A stretch of 64,000 bases of DNA from Paenibacillus glycanilyticus NBRC 16618 (GTDB lineage: Bacteria; Bacillota; Bacilli; Paenibacillales; Paenibacillaceae). Location: contig NZ_BILY01000035.1 in the NCBI RefSeq assembly GCF_004000805.1, positions 1-64,000 of the forward strand. The letters are read 5' to 3'. The position numbers and the translations under genes were made by a program. Shown piece by piece: positions 8,798 to 18,631 of the stretch. The stretch's first letter is position 1. Every line of letters starts with the position of its first letter. The notes under the pieces were generated by a model. That model was not told the origin of the DNA, did no database searches, and was given only the letters and a program-made list of their open reading frames with translations.

Positions 8798-9553
8798 CTA
8801 CATTAGAATTGAACGGTATAAATCAATCATTGCATCGCCGTAAGCAAAGGCCAGCAAAGCGCCAAGCAGTAAAAACGGTCCAAACGGAATAGGCTGCTTC
8901 CTCTTCACTACCTTGAACAGCATTAATAATCCGCCTACCGCACTGCCGAAGAAACAAGCCAAAATAAAGGCGGGTATCAAATTCGGCAGCCCAAGGATCC
9001 AGCCCAGCAGGAAAAGCAGCTTGACATCGCCAAGTCCCATGCCGCCTCTTGTAAGAATAACAACTGCAAGCAGAACCCCGCCGCCGGCAAATGCTCCTCC
9101 AAGATGAAGCCAGATGGAGCCTGCCGAAAACAGACATCCAAGCACAATAAATAGTGGAGCAAAGAAGAGCAAAATGCGATTGGGCAAAAGCATATATTTC
9201 AAATCGGAGACGGTAAGGATCACCGACATGCTGACCAGGAGCAGTCCAATTACCGTATTCCAGCTGTTTCCGAAGGTAAGATAGATCCATACAAACAAAA
9301 GGCCGGTGGCCAACTCCCCAAGCGGGTATACAGGAGAAATCCGTTTGCCGCACTGGCGGCAGCGTCCACGGGACAAGAGATAGCTCGCGACGGGCATCAA
9401 ATCTCGCGGCTTAAGGCGCATCCCGCATTTCGGACATTGCGATGGCGGCGATACAACCGAAAGCTTGATCGGAATTCTTAGCCCAACAACGTTAAAAAAG
9501 GAGCCTACTATTAAACCTAAAAAGAATAAGTAGATAACGAGAAATAGGGTCAT
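8798..9553 (-). CDS. pilD: Prepilin peptidase (A24 family)
   Basis: 251 residues with about 7-8 membrane segments. The N-terminal cytoplasmic loop has paired zinc-binding cysteines (CPKCGMRL near 40 and CRQCGKR near 63). The two catalytic aspartates are in the SDLKY block (about residue 117) and in GMGLGDVKLL (about 176). It cleaves the leader of prepilins after glycine and N-methylates the new N-terminus. Substrates in this window are the pilin just upstream and the prepilins at 21475-22513. The start has only a weak ribosome-binding site. Confidence 0.93.
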   Translation of the reverse strand: MTLFLVIYLFFLGLIVGSFFNVVGLRIPIKLSVVSPPSQCPKCGMRLKPRDLMPVASYLLSRGRCRQCGKRISPVYPLGELATGLLFVWIYLTFGNSWNTVIGLLLVSMSVILTVSDLKYMLLPNRILLFFAPLFIVLGCLFSAGSIWLHLGGAFAGGGVLLAVVILTRGGMGLGDVKLLFLLGWILGLPNLIPAFILACFFGSAVGGLLMLFKVVKRKQPIPFGPFLLLGALLAFAYGDAMIDLYRSILM

Positions 9554-9631
9554 AGGCGGGTCCGCTTTCTAGGGAATTACAGGTTAGAACGGGGTTGAAC
9601 CGATTCTAACCTGTCTATAATATGGATTTAT

Positions 9632-10075
9632 TTAGTTTTTTCCTGCTAATACTTTATCTGCATCAATTGTCTTAGTAGTATTTGTTCCAGTCGTTAATGA
9701 AACAGTATCTAGAGTTCCATCGTGTTTAAAGGTTACTGTGCCACCAGTTAATGGTGCTTTTGAACTTGGCAGAACTGTATCGTTAGCTAGATAGCCTGCA
9801 CTCTTCAGTTCACTAATTGAAACTGATACAACAGGAGCACTAGCAGCAGATTCAAAAACGCCATCTTCTTCACCAGTAATATATAGCCTCGCTGCATCGT
9901 ACACTTGACGTGCTGTCGCAACATCCGCATCTTGCTTCGTATTATCAATAATCTTACCAATCAAAGGAACCGCAATTACCGCAATCACTGCAAGAATAAC
10001 GATAACAGCCAAAAGCTCGATCAGAGTAAAGCCTTTTTCTTCTTTTTTCAGACGTTTCATCATTTTTTTCAACAT
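9632..10075 (-). CDS. Major type IV pilin (class III signal)
   Basis: 147 residues. The leader MLKKMMKRLKKEEKG ends in the prepilin peptidase site G/FTLIELL, with Glu at +5. It is followed by the hydrophobic alpha1 core (AVIVILAVIAVIAVPLIGKI), then a small head with TARQVYDAARLYITGEE and repeated Thr/Val-rich strands. No cysteine pair is present, unlike Gram-negative pilins. AGGAGG lies 9 nt before the ATG. The head-coding half is visibly more AT-rich than neighbouring pil genes. Being the only stand-alone short prepilin in the core operon, it is probably the major subunit. Confidence 0.88.
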   Translation of the reverse strand: MLKKMMKRLKKEEKGFTLIELLAVIVILAVIAVIAVPLIGKIIDNTKQDADVATARQVYDAARLYITGEEDGVFESAASAPVVSVSISELKSAGYLANDTVLPSSKAPLTGGTVTFKHDGTLDTVSLTTGTNTTKTIDADKVLAGKN

Positions 10076-10141
10076 GTAGGTTTCCTCCTAAATTTGAATT
10101 TTTGTCTCTTCTATGTTGTCTTGCTTGTAAACCCCAAGGTA

Positions 10142-11350
10142 TTAATGGACACTGGAATACAAGGTGAACATCGGTAAAATAATCGCCATGACGATCAGCC
10201 CGACTACCCCCGCTAGGAAAACGATCAAGAGCGGTTCGATCAGAGATTTCAGACGGTCAACCGTATTGTCGACGTCCATCTCGTAAAAGTCCGCGATCTT
10301 GGCCAACATCTGGTCAAGCGAGCCGGTCTCTTCCCCAACCGCAATCATCTGCGTTACCAGCGGAGGGAATACCCATGCTTTCTTAAACGGCTCCGACAAG
10401 GAATTACCTTGACGCAGCGACTCTCCCGATTTCCGTATGTATCCGCCGATCACTTTATTGCCTACCACCTCCTCCACAATGGTCAGAGATTGGAGCACCG
10501 GCACGGAGCTTGCATATAACGAGGAGAGTGTCCTCGACATTTGGGCGATTGCGCCTTTTTGAGCCAGCTTTCCGAAGATCGGTACCTTCAGCATGGCGTA
10601 ATCCAGCACATACCGGCCCCGTTCCGTACGTTTGTATAGCTGATAGGCCACAATAAGGACAACAAACGAAATGACCCAGTAATACCATTGATGGGACATG
10701 CTTTTACTGAGTGCCAACACAATCTTCGTAATGGCAGGCAGCTCGGTATCAAACGATTCAAACATCGTGACGAACTGCGGCACAACGCCTTGCAGTAAAT
10801 AAATAACGGAAGCGATGGACATCAGACCAACAACCGCCGGATAGGTCATCGCGGATTTAATTTTTTCTTTGGTCGTATGAGCCTTCTCGAAGAACAGTGC
10901 CAACCGGTCAAGGGTGCCTTCCAAATCCCCCGTCTCTTCCCCGGCACGGATCATGCTGACAAATAACGGCGGGAAAATCCGCTTATGTTCTTGAACGGCT
11001 TGCGAGAAAGGAATACCTCTTAGAAGGGCTGAGCTTACGTCGGCTAACGCTTTCTTGAGCGGTTTGCTTTCCGTCTGGGCAGCAAGGATATTTGTTGCTT
11101 CTACGATCGTTACCCCAGCCCGGATTAGCGTTGAGAATTGACGGCAGAAAATAATAAAATGAATGCTTTTTACCGGATTGCCAATGTAAATATCGGTTGA
11201 TAGTACACTTTTGCGTATCTCTTCTACGGACAAAACCGTCAACCCGCGCTTACGCAGCTCCTCTACCGCCGACGACTTGTCCATGGAGTTCAGCTTGCCC
11301 TGCAGCTGCTTGCCCCCGGTTGTCTTCACATGATAAGCAAATTGCGGCAT
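10142..11350 (-). CDS. pilC: Type IV pilus inner-membrane platform protein PilC
   Basis: 402 residues with the duplicated GspF/T2SF domain: the first copy carries FCRQFSTLIRAGVTIVEATN (about residue 68), the second FGKLAQKGAIAQMSRTLSSL (about 270). Both copies end in IRAGEETGDLE or IAVGEETGSLD motifs. Three membrane segments are expected, the last at the C-terminus (PLLIVFLAGVVGLIVMAIIL). It is the rotor through which PilB and PilT act on pilin. Its ATG shares one base with the pilT stop (TAATG), with AAGGAGG just inside pilT, so the two are translationally coupled. Confidence 0.93.
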   Translation of the reverse strand: MPQFAYHVKTTGGKQLQGKLNSMDKSSAVEELRKRGLTVLSVEEIRKSVLSTDIYIGNPVKSIHFIIFCRQFSTLIRAGVTIVEATNILAAQTESKPLKKALADVSSALLRGIPFSQAVQEHKRIFPPLFVSMIRAGEETGDLEGTLDRLALFFEKAHTTKEKIKSAMTYPAVVGLMSIASVIYLLQGVVPQFVTMFESFDTELPAITKIVLALSKSMSHQWYYWVISFVVLIVAYQLYKRTERGRYVLDYAMLKVPIFGKLAQKGAIAQMSRTLSSLYASSVPVLQSLTIVEEVVGNKVIGGYIRKSGESLRQGNSLSEPFKKAWVFPPLVTQMIAVGEETGSLDQMLAKIADFYEMDVDNTVDRLKSLIEPLLIVFLAGVVGLIVMAIILPMFTLYSSVH

Positions 11351-12393
11351 TAGAGACCTCCTTCCGCCATATACGACTTAGCCGCGGATGGATGAATGAC
11401 GCCGGAATGAAGCAGCTCCTTCACGGACATTTCCAGCGTGTGCATGCCTTGGGCACGGCTTGTCTGCATAACGCTTTTAATCTGGTGCACCTTATCCGTC
11501 CGGATCAGGTTGGAGACGGCAGGCGTATTAACCAGAATCTCCGTTGTACATGCTCTGCCTGCTCCTCCCCGCTTCGGAAGCAGCCTCTGCGACACGACGG
11601 TAACAAGCACGGAAGCTAGCTGTGTACGAATCTGTCCTTGCTGATGAGCCGGGAACGCGTCAATGATCCGGTCAATCGTCTGCGGTGCATCGGATGTATG
11701 CAAGGTTGCCAGCACTAGATGCCCGGTCTCTGCTGCCGTAATAGCAGCCGAAATCGTCTCGAGATCACGCATCTCGCCAACGAGAATGACATCGGGATCT
11801 TGCCGTAGAGCGGCGCGAAGACCGCTTGAAAAGCTGCCTGTATCTTGGCCAACTTCTCTTTGATCAATAATCGAAGAATGACTTGTATGTATGAATTCAA
11901 TAGGATCCTCAAGAGTTACGATATGTCTCGCTTGCGTCCGGTTAATATGATCGATTAAAGCGGCAAGCGTCGAGGATTTTCCGCTTCCCGTTGGTCCCGT
12001 CACCAGGACGAGCCCTTGATGCTTCTCAGCTAATGAGGCAAGAGCCGGCGGCAGCTGGAGCTGTTCCAAGGTAGGAATTTGCGTCGAAATCGTTCTGGCA
12101 GCAAGGCTGATGAAGCCTCTTTGCTTGTATACATTGATCCGGAAACGGCAGTAACCCGGCAATGTGAGGGAAAAATCAACCTCCCCCGTCGCGCGTAGTT
12201 TATCCGCCTGCTCGCTTAACAGCAGACTTAATGCCATTGTCTCTGCTGCTTGTGCCGTAATGGCAGTGTCACCAATCTTCTGGAGTTCTCCGTTAATCCG
12301 GAATACGGGAACATTGCCAACCGACAAATGCAAGTCCGACGCCCGGAGCTCATAGGCCTGCTTAAGCCAATTCATAATAACTTCGTTAAACAC
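11350..12393 (-). CDS. pilT: Type IV pilus retraction ATPase PilT
   Basis: 347 residues. RASDLHLSVG near the N-terminus, Walker A VTGPTGSGKSSTLAAL (about 128), the Asp box around HIVTLEDPIEF, Walker B LRQDPDVILVGEMRD, the His box ETGHLVLATLHTSDA and C-terminal TLEMSVKELLHSG are all PilT features. The start is GTG at 12393, preceded by AGGAGG at 7 nt. PilT disassembles pili and powers twitching or DNA uptake, so this is a retractile system. It lies 79 nt behind pilB, with a hairpin in between. Confidence 0.93.
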   Translation of the reverse strand: MFNEVIMNWLKQAYELRASDLHLSVGNVPVFRINGELQKIGDTAITAQAAETMALSLLLSEQADKLRATGEVDFSLTLPGYCRFRINVYKQRGFISLAARTISTQIPTLEQLQLPPALASLAEKHQGLVLVTGPTGSGKSSTLAALIDHINRTQARHIVTLEDPIEFIHTSHSSIIDQREVGQDTGSFSSGLRAALRQDPDVILVGEMRDLETISAAITAAETGHLVLATLHTSDAPQTIDRIIDAFPAHQQGQIRTQLASVLVTVVSQRLLPKRGGAGRACTTEILVNTPAVSNLIRTDKVHQIKSVMQTSRAQGMHTLEMSVKELLHSGVIHPSAAKSYMAEGGL

Positions 12394-12407
12394 GGCTGTC
12401 CTCCTAA

Positions 12408-12456
12408 AAGAATGACCACATCAATGGGTTGCACCGAAGCTAATGCGGTCATTCTT
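12408..12456 (-). other. Inverted repeat between pilB and pilT
   Basis: AAGAATGACC (12408-12417) and GGTCATTCTT (12447-12456) form a perfect 10-bp stem with a 29-nt loop in the short gap between pilB and pilT. No U-tract follows on the minus strand. It may set the relative amounts of the two ATPases by RNA processing or partial termination; this is inference. Confidence 0.45.
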
Positions 12457-12472
12457 ACATCGTAAGCGTGAA

Positions 12473-14137
12473 TTAATTGGCCACGGTTTCGCGAAGAACT
12501 TCCTGCAGTGTCGTAATGCCGCGGGTAACTTTCTCCAATCCGTCGTCCATCAGCTGGATCATCCCTTGCTTGTTAGCTGCCTCGCGAAGCTCGCTTAACG
12601 AACCGTTTAAAGTAATAAGCTCACGAATTTCGTTATTGATATGCAAAACCTCGTGAATAGCCACCCTGCCCCGATAACCCGTGCTGCCGCAGTTGCCGCA
12701 GCCTCGGCCGCGGTAAAGCGTCTGCGCCTGAATCCCCCGGCTTCTCAAGAACAATCTTTCCTGTTCAGTCGGCTCTTGCGCTTCCCTGCAGTCGCTGCAT
12801 ATCCGTCGGACAAGACGCTGCGCGACAACTCCGATAAGCGAAGAGGCGATTAGGTAAGGCTCGACCCCCATGTCCCGGAAACGCGTAATGGAGCTGACGG
12901 AATCATTCGTATGCAAGGTGGATAATACCAAGTGGCCGGTCAGGGAGGCGCGGATCGCGATCTCAGCGGTCTCCGTATCCCGAATTTCGCCGACCATAAC
13001 CACGTTAGGGTCCTGACGGAGGATCGAGCGCAGACCGGTTGCAAAGGTTAAGCCGATGGTCGGGTTAACCTGGACCTGGTTAATGCCATCGAGCTGGTAC
13101 TCTACCGGATCTTCAACGGTAATGATATTGGTATCCTCTTCATTCAAGTGGCTGAGCGCGGAATACAAAGTGGTTGTTTTGCCGCTGCCCGTCGGGCCGG
13201 TAATGAGCAATATGCCGTACGGACGCTCAATCATTTCTTTGAATACCTGGACGTTGTGATTATTGAAGCCAAGCTGGTCAACCGCTTTGACGCCAGTGCT
13301 CAAATCAAGCAGACGAAGAACAATTTTCTCGCCGTGAATGGTAGGCAAGGAAGCGACGCGGATATCTACCGTCTTGAACTCGAACTGCATCTTCATCCGG
13401 CCATCCTGCGGAAGCCTCCGCTCGGCGATATTTAATTTGGACATGATTTTCAGTCTTGCCGTAATAAAGCCCTGCATCTGCTTAGGCAAAGCCCGTTCCG
13501 TGCGAAGCACCCCGTCAATCCGGTAACGGATCGTTACGCTTGTCTCACCCGGGTCAACGTGAATGTCGGAGGCTCTAAGCTGTACCGCCTGTTGTATCAT
13601 CTGGTTCACGAGCCGCACGACGGGAGAATCTTCGTCCGTGATTTCGGTCTCGCGGATTTCTTCCTGAGTCGGAAGATCAATCATCATCTGGCTCATGGAG
13701 TCCTGCAGGCCGTAATGTCTTGCGATAGCCCGCTGCAATTCGTCTTTGCTGGAAATAGCCGGTTCGATTCGGAAGCCTGTGCTCATTCGCAGCTCTTCGA
13801 TCGCGAAGTAGTCAAGAGGATCCGCCATTGCGACCATCAGCTTGCCGCCGTCCTTCTGAAGCGGGATCGCCTGGTAGCGTTTGGCCATGCTTTCGGGGAT
13901 GATCTGGGTGATTTCCGGATCAATCTGGTATTTATACAAGCTAACATGCGGAATTCCTAACTGGAATTCCAGCACTTCAATAAGCTGCTGCTCCGTTATG
14001 TACCCTTGCGCGATAAGCAAGTCGCCAAGCTTCTGCTTCGATTTGCTCTGCTCTAGCAGCGCCTTCTGCAGCTGTTCCTCGGATATTATGGCGCTCTCGA
14101 CCAATAAATCTCCTAGTCTCTTCTTAATAGCCACCAT
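12473..14137 (-). CDS. pilB: Type IV pilus assembly ATPase PilB
   Basis: 554 residues, full length. The N-terminal MshEN/GspE-N domain (KKRLGDLLVESAIISEEQL) is followed by RASDIHVDP, Walker A LLITGPTGSGKTTTLYSAL (about 315), the Asp box, Walker B LRQDPNVVMVGEIRD, the His box and a tetracysteine zinc motif (CSDC about 445 and CGNC about 478). PilB polymerises pilin and may bind c-di-GMP through its MshEN domain. It is the first gene of the core operon; the 214-nt AT-rich gap 14138-14351 separates it from the divergent secreted protein and should contain both promoters, which I cannot place with confidence. Confidence 0.94.
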   Translation of the reverse strand: MVAIKKRLGDLLVESAIISEEQLQKALLEQSKSKQKLGDLLIAQGYITEQQLIEVLEFQLGIPHVSLYKYQIDPEITQIIPESMAKRYQAIPLQKDGGKLMVAMADPLDYFAIEELRMSTGFRIEPAISSKDELQRAIARHYGLQDSMSQMMIDLPTQEEIRETEITDEDSPVVRLVNQMIQQAVQLRASDIHVDPGETSVTIRYRIDGVLRTERALPKQMQGFITARLKIMSKLNIAERRLPQDGRMKMQFEFKTVDIRVASLPTIHGEKIVLRLLDLSTGVKAVDQLGFNNHNVQVFKEMIERPYGILLITGPTGSGKTTTLYSALSHLNEEDTNIITVEDPVEYQLDGINQVQVNPTIGLTFATGLRSILRQDPNVVMVGEIRDTETAEIAIRASLTGHLVLSTLHTNDSVSSITRFRDMGVEPYLIASSLIGVVAQRLVRRICSDCREAQEPTEQERLFLRSRGIQAQTLYRGRGCGNCGSTGYRGRVAIHEVLHINNEIRELITLNGSLSELREAANKQGMIQLMDDGLEKVTRGITTLQEVLRETVAN

Positions 14138-14351
14138 CTCTTAACAGCCCCATTCTCTTATATCCTGCTGGGTCCTTTATACCCAGAATTCTAGACCACG
14201 GAACCAATTTTGGCAATATTTATTATATTAATTGTTGCATCTATCGACCCACTGACTTAAACTGATTATAGCGCATTATTACTAGAATTCAAGAAGTTTA
14301 TTAGGTAAATAGAACTAAGTAAAGAGAATGTAAAAATAGGAGGATAGAACT

Positions 14352-17300
14352 ATGAAACTGGTTGATTTTCAGAAAAAAATTTCCATCATCTTAGCCGTTA
14401 CTCTCCTTGCGTCGATATTCGCATTTGCAGGCTTTCCGGTAAAACAGGCCGAAGCTGCGGATACGTTCGACCTGGGGCTTGTTGCGCTAAAGTCAGCCGA
14501 GAAAAGCAAATACGTGAGGGTAACGTCAAACAACTCTACTCCTGCCGCCGACTCGGACAAGGTATGGACCGAAGAGCTTTTCGTATTGGCGAAGTCAGGC
14601 AGCTATTACACGTTGAAATCGAATAATACGGGTAAATATATAAAGTCCAGCGGCAGTTCATTAGCTGCCGACAGTACTTCCAGTTCAACAAATGCGCAAA
14701 AATTCTCAATTACAACAAATACGGACGGAACGGTATCCATCAAATCACGAAGTGAAAATACTTATATCAGTACTTCAGGCAGTAATAACAATCTGACTCT
14801 GAATGGCACCTCTATTACCAGTTCCCAGAAATTCAAGCTTACCTCCTTCCGCGATTCCGTTCGCATACTGGAAGTAACCGAATCCGGAACATCGGATCTC
14901 TCCTCCATACTCGGCAGCAGCTCCCCCGTTCCGTTCACTATCGATACATACAGCATGAAGGAATTTGTTGCATCACGTGATGATTTGGATGGCAAATACG
15001 ATGCGGTATACATCGGAAAAGGCACCTTGGTCGACAAGGACAACAAGGCAAAGACGCCATACAGCATGTCCTTGCTTAGCGCGCAATCCTCCGGAAGTTC
15101 AACGCAAAGCAATAACCATAACACAAGCAGTATTCAAAACGATATCACGCAGCTCAAGGCAAACGAAATTACGAACGATTTTATTAAAAAAGGTCTGCCG
15201 GTTGTCTTTTACAACGATTCCTCAACGAGGAATGGCATCGAGTATCAAGCGGATTTAAGCTCTAGCTCCAAAGCTTTGCTGAAGAAGAACTTTCTTTCTT
15301 ACAAAGACGGAAGCACGGCAAACGCTATTTACGTGGATTCATCCCATATCTCTTCCGCAGCTAACTTCTTGAGCAAGACAAATCTGCTCGAGAAAGCCAA
15401 TATTCGCCCGCAACTAACCGTAACAAGCAAACCAACCGAGTATACGGCTAACCAGGCGAATAAATACAACGCAGGAAACACGATCAACTTCAATTACACG
15501 ATTGATAACGTAGGAGATATCAGCCAGAAAAATATTGATCTCAACCTTTACATCAGTACGGATAGCTCCTTGCCTTTTGGCGCTGAACAGGTGGTAGCTG
15601 CCAAGCAAGCGGACAGCGCAACGGGAACGATCTCTTACACGCTGCCCAAGGGCTATTCCGGCATTCAATATTGGCGGCTCGAAGCGGTGGATTTCAACAC
15701 CAAGCTGAAGGATTATAGTTCGGGGGTTTACCGTTTCCAGGATCAGAAGATTACGATCAAGGTTCTTCAAGTCATGCCTAACGACAGCAGTGCCAGTACT
15801 TTGAACAATACCAACAATATGAGTTCATCCTATCTCGTTCCGACATCCGGCAATAACAAAGACGCTTATAGCATAAGCATCGATGTTATGAATATGAACA
15901 CGTTTAACAGCACGGGCTATAAAACCTTAAACGGCATATACGATATGCTGATCTTTGGCTTTGGCGATATTTACAACAACAACGCTCCAATTAACGATGA
16001 TGCCGCGGCAGCCGTAATCGCCTTTAAAAACACCGGGCAAAGCGTCATGTTCACCCATGATACGATCTATAACAGCAGTAACTCGAACAGCAGCAACTGG
16101 CTCAACAAATTCCAGGCGATTACCGGTCAGATTGCACCGCGAACCGATCTAGGTCTCGGAGCGCCTGAAGCTTCAACAACAACGGAAAAAGTGAATGACG
16201 GCTTATTGACGCAATTTCCTTTTCTGTTGAGCGATACAACGAATGTAGCCACAACGCATAACCAGTATTACACACTTAACTTGGAGGATTCGACCGTTAT
16301 CCCTTGGTATAACATGAGCGGCGGCAAACGGACTTCCGGCGACAGCTGGAATTCTTATTACACCTATTCCAAAGGGAATGTAACGTATTCCGGTTCCGGG
16401 CATACGAACAGCAGGTTCCCGGACTGGGAGCAGCAGTTGTTCGTCAATACCATGTACCGGGCGTATATCGGTTCTAACCATGCTCCTCAACTGACGGTTA
16501 ACTCGCCGACAGAGTACAATTCGGCAAGCAATAATTTTATTCCGTCCTATCAAAATATTTTGCTGAACTATCAGGTCGATGACTTTGACCTTGCGGACCG
16601 TGAGCTCAAAACAACCGTTAACTTTATTTACGGCGGCCAGTCTCACGAGATTTTCAAAGACAAAACCATGCTGTCCGGCGGTACAATTAACCAACAAGTT
16701 GCTAACCCGCTTCCAAACGGCGGTGACTTGAAGGTTGAGATTATCGCTAAAGATAAGAGCGGTGCTCAAGTTAGCCAAACGATTAACGTAAAAGTCGTAA
16801 AAGTAGAATCCAACATTGATCTTAGTCGCACGGTATCGAGCAATGTAACGGATAACCGGGTACAGACGAATACAACCGCTACTTTCACTTATACCGTAAC
16901 GCCAAAGGCGATTCCGTCAAGCGACGCCTTGTCCGCAGACAAGATGAAGATTACGAACATAACATTCAGCGAAACCTTGCCTGCGAAGCTGGAAGTAACC
17001 AGTCTTCCGTCAGGCTGGACAAAAACCGGCACGACAGCAACCGGATATACCGTTTCGGGTACCCTCGCTGCCATTACGTACAACTTAAACGGCAACAGCT
17101 ATATCGCTTCACCTGTGACCTTCCAGATTGGAGTGAAGCCTACGGCTGACGGTTTATACCCGCTTCAAAACGCGGCGCTTACGTTTAACGATATCGGTCA
17201 GCAATCCGCAAGAACCTTGACATTCCCTGGTTATATTCTGGAAGCCGTAACCAGACTAACCTCGCTTAGCTTAACCGATACAAAGCTGCTTGTTGGCGAC

Positions 17301-18572
17301 AGCCGGAAAATGATTCCGACTTATGCGCCGCTTAACGCAACGTATGCTTCAACGTATATTTGGGAATCGGATCGTCCGGATCTCGTAACGGTGGACAGTT
17401 CCGGTATTATGAAAGGCTTGGCAGCAGGTACAGCCCATATCACCGCAAGAGCAACGGATGGCAGCGGATTATCCGCAACGGCAGCGGTAACCGCCATTGT
17501 ACCTGGTCTTAACATTGTTGGTCAGGACCGCGTTGCATCAGGAGATTCAATCGACCTGACTGCCAACCTGTATACCGCGGATTATGAGAAAATAACAAGC
17601 TATCAATGGAGTATTAAAGACGGCTCGAGCTATATCAGCTTAAACGGAACAACAAGCAACACCGTTTCCGTCATGGGCAAAAACGTAGGTAAAGCTACCG
17701 TCCGTCTTTCGGTGGGAACCGATCAGAATCATACGTATACAAAAGAGATGAATATTGCCGTATTTAAAAAAGTAACCTCTATCACTCTGACTGGTACGAC
17801 CATGATCGTAGGCTCCACCTATCAGCTTAATCCGGTCATAAGTCCAGCGGACGCAACGGATAAATCCATAGCTTGGCTGCCGAGCAGCAACTCAAGCGCG
17901 GCAACAGTGAACAGTTCGGGCCTTGTCACCGCCGTTGGCGTTGGAGAAGCAACGATCACCGTTCAGGCGCAGGATGGCAGCGGGGTGACGGGCAGTGCGG
18001 TCATTAAGGTCATTGATCCGGTTCCCGTTATTTCGGGACCAAGCGCAATCGAGCTTGGAACGGACGGGACCTTATCCGTTGACCTAACAATGGCAACCGG
18101 TGATGTTATTACGTCCTATGAATGGGCTATTACAGAGGAACCGGGCAAAGCGAATATTAAGGGTTCGACCACAAGCAAGTCATTGAATTTTACCGGAACA
18201 AAACCAGGTAAAGTCAAAATCAAGGTTACGGTTCATACGAAGAACGGAAAGGTCTACATTGCCGAACAGGAGGTTACCGTCAAATCGGTTACTCTAAGGC
18301 TGGAAAGCTCCTACCGGATCCAGGTTAGCAAATTCAAGGATTTGTTCGCTGCTCTAGCCTCCAGTCCCGCCGCAGGCAAATCCAACATTAAGGGCGATCT
18401 GCAGTGGTCTTCGAGCAATCCATCCATTGCTACGGTGGACAGCAGCGGCCGCGTAACCGGCGTAAAAACGGGTACTGTCACCATCACGGTCACTTACAGA
18501 AATGATTCGTCCATAACGGCAAAAACAACGATTATCGTGGAGCGAAGCAATACCAGCGGCGAGAAATATTAA
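14352..18572 (+). CDS. Large secreted multidomain protein (DUF5057-like with Ig-like repeats), possible pilus-linked adhesin
   Basis: 1406 residues. The Sec signal peptide is about 1-35 (AEA/A). Residues about 38-170 show three repeats of the type YVRVTSNNS, GKYIKSSGS and NTYISTSGS, as in fascin/ricin-like beta-trefoils. From RILEVTESG (about 175) to about 720 is a DUF5057-like region with a second ITIKVLQVMPN copy. Then come Ig-like and Big2 repeats (LTSLSLTDTKLLVGDS, VTSITLTGTTMIVGSTYQL, and a last LQWSSSNPSIATVDSSG). There is no LPXTG, SLH domain or C-terminal membrane segment. AGGAGG precedes the ATG, and a strong terminator follows. It is divergent from pilB and faces the minor-pilin operon, so I infer a surface or pilus-tip role; this is not shown directly. 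Confidence 0.75.
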   Translation: MKLVDFQKKISIILAVTLLASIFAFAGFPVKQAEAADTFDLGLVALKSAEKSKYVRVTSNNSTPAADSDKVWTEELFVLAKSGSYYTLKSNNTGKYIKSSGSSLAADSTSSSTNAQKFSITTNTDGTVSIKSRSENTYISTSGSNNNLTLNGTSITSSQKFKLTSFRDSVRILEVTESGTSDLSSILGSSSPVPFTIDTYSMKEFVASRDDLDGKYDAVYIGKGTLVDKDNKAKTPYSMSLLSAQSSGSSTQSNNHNTSSIQNDITQLKANEITNDFIKKGLPVVFYNDSSTRNGIEYQADLSSSSKALLKKNFLSYKDGSTANAIYVDSSHISSAANFLSKTNLLEKANIRPQLTVTSKPTEYTANQANKYNAGNTINFNYTIDNVGDISQKNIDLNLYISTDSSLPFGAEQVVAAKQADSATGTISYTLPKGYSGIQYWRLEAVDFNTKLKDYSSGVYRFQDQKITIKVLQVMPNDSSASTLNNTNNMSSSYLVPTSGNNKDAYSISIDVMNMNTFNSTGYKTLNGIYDMLIFGFGDIYNNNAPINDDAAAAVIAFKNTGQSVMFTHDTIYNSSNSNSSNWLNKFQAITGQIAPRTDLGLGAPEASTTTEKVNDGLLTQFPFLLSDTTNVATTHNQYYTLNLEDSTVIPWYNMSGGKRTSGDSWNSYYTYSKGNVTYSGSGHTNSRFPDWEQQLFVNTMYRAYIGSNHAPQLTVNSPTEYNSASNNFIPSYQNILLNYQVDDFDLADRELKTTVNFIYGGQSHEIFKDKTMLSGGTINQQVANPLPNGGDLKVEIIAKDKSGAQVSQTINVKVVKVESNIDLSRTVSSNVTDNRVQTNTTATFTYTVTPKAIPSSDALSADKMKITNITFSETLPAKLEVTSLPSGWTKTGTTATGYTVSGTLAAITYNLNGNSYIASPVTFQIGVKPTADGLYPLQNAALTFNDIGQQSARTLTFPGYILEAVTRLTSLSLTDTKLLVGDSRKMIPTYAPLNATYASTYIWESDRPDLVTVDSSGIMKGLAAGTAHITARATDGSGLSATAAVTAIVPGLNIVGQDRVASGDSIDLTANLYTADYEKITSYQWSIKDGSSYISLNGTTSNTVSVMGKNVGKATVRLSVGTDQNHTYTKEMNIAVFKKVTSITLTGTTMIVGSTYQLNPVISPADATDKSIAWLPSSNSSAATVNSSGLVTAVGVGEATITVQAQDGSGVTGSAVIKVIDPVPVISGPSAIELGTDGTLSVDLTMATGDVITSYEWAITEEPGKANIKGSTTSKSLNFTGTKPGKVKIKVTVHTKNGKVYIAEQEVTVKSVTLRLESSYRIQVSKFKDLFAALASSPAAGKSNIKGDLQWSSSNPSIATVDSSGRVTGVKTGTVTITVTYRNDSSITAKTTIIVERSNTSGEKY

Positions 18573-18584
18573 TTCCGCATCAAC

Positions 18585-18618
18585 AAAAGCCCCGATCCTA
18601 AACAGGATCGGGGCTTTT
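18585..18618. terminator. Bidirectional terminator
   Basis: Perfect 15-bp stem, AAAAGCCCCGATCCT (18585-18599) with its complement (18604-18618), 4-nt loop, A-run on one side and T-run on the other. It separates the large secreted protein (+) from the convergent aldo/keto reductase (-). Confidence 0.92.
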
Positions 18619-18631
18619 AAATGGAGTCGCA

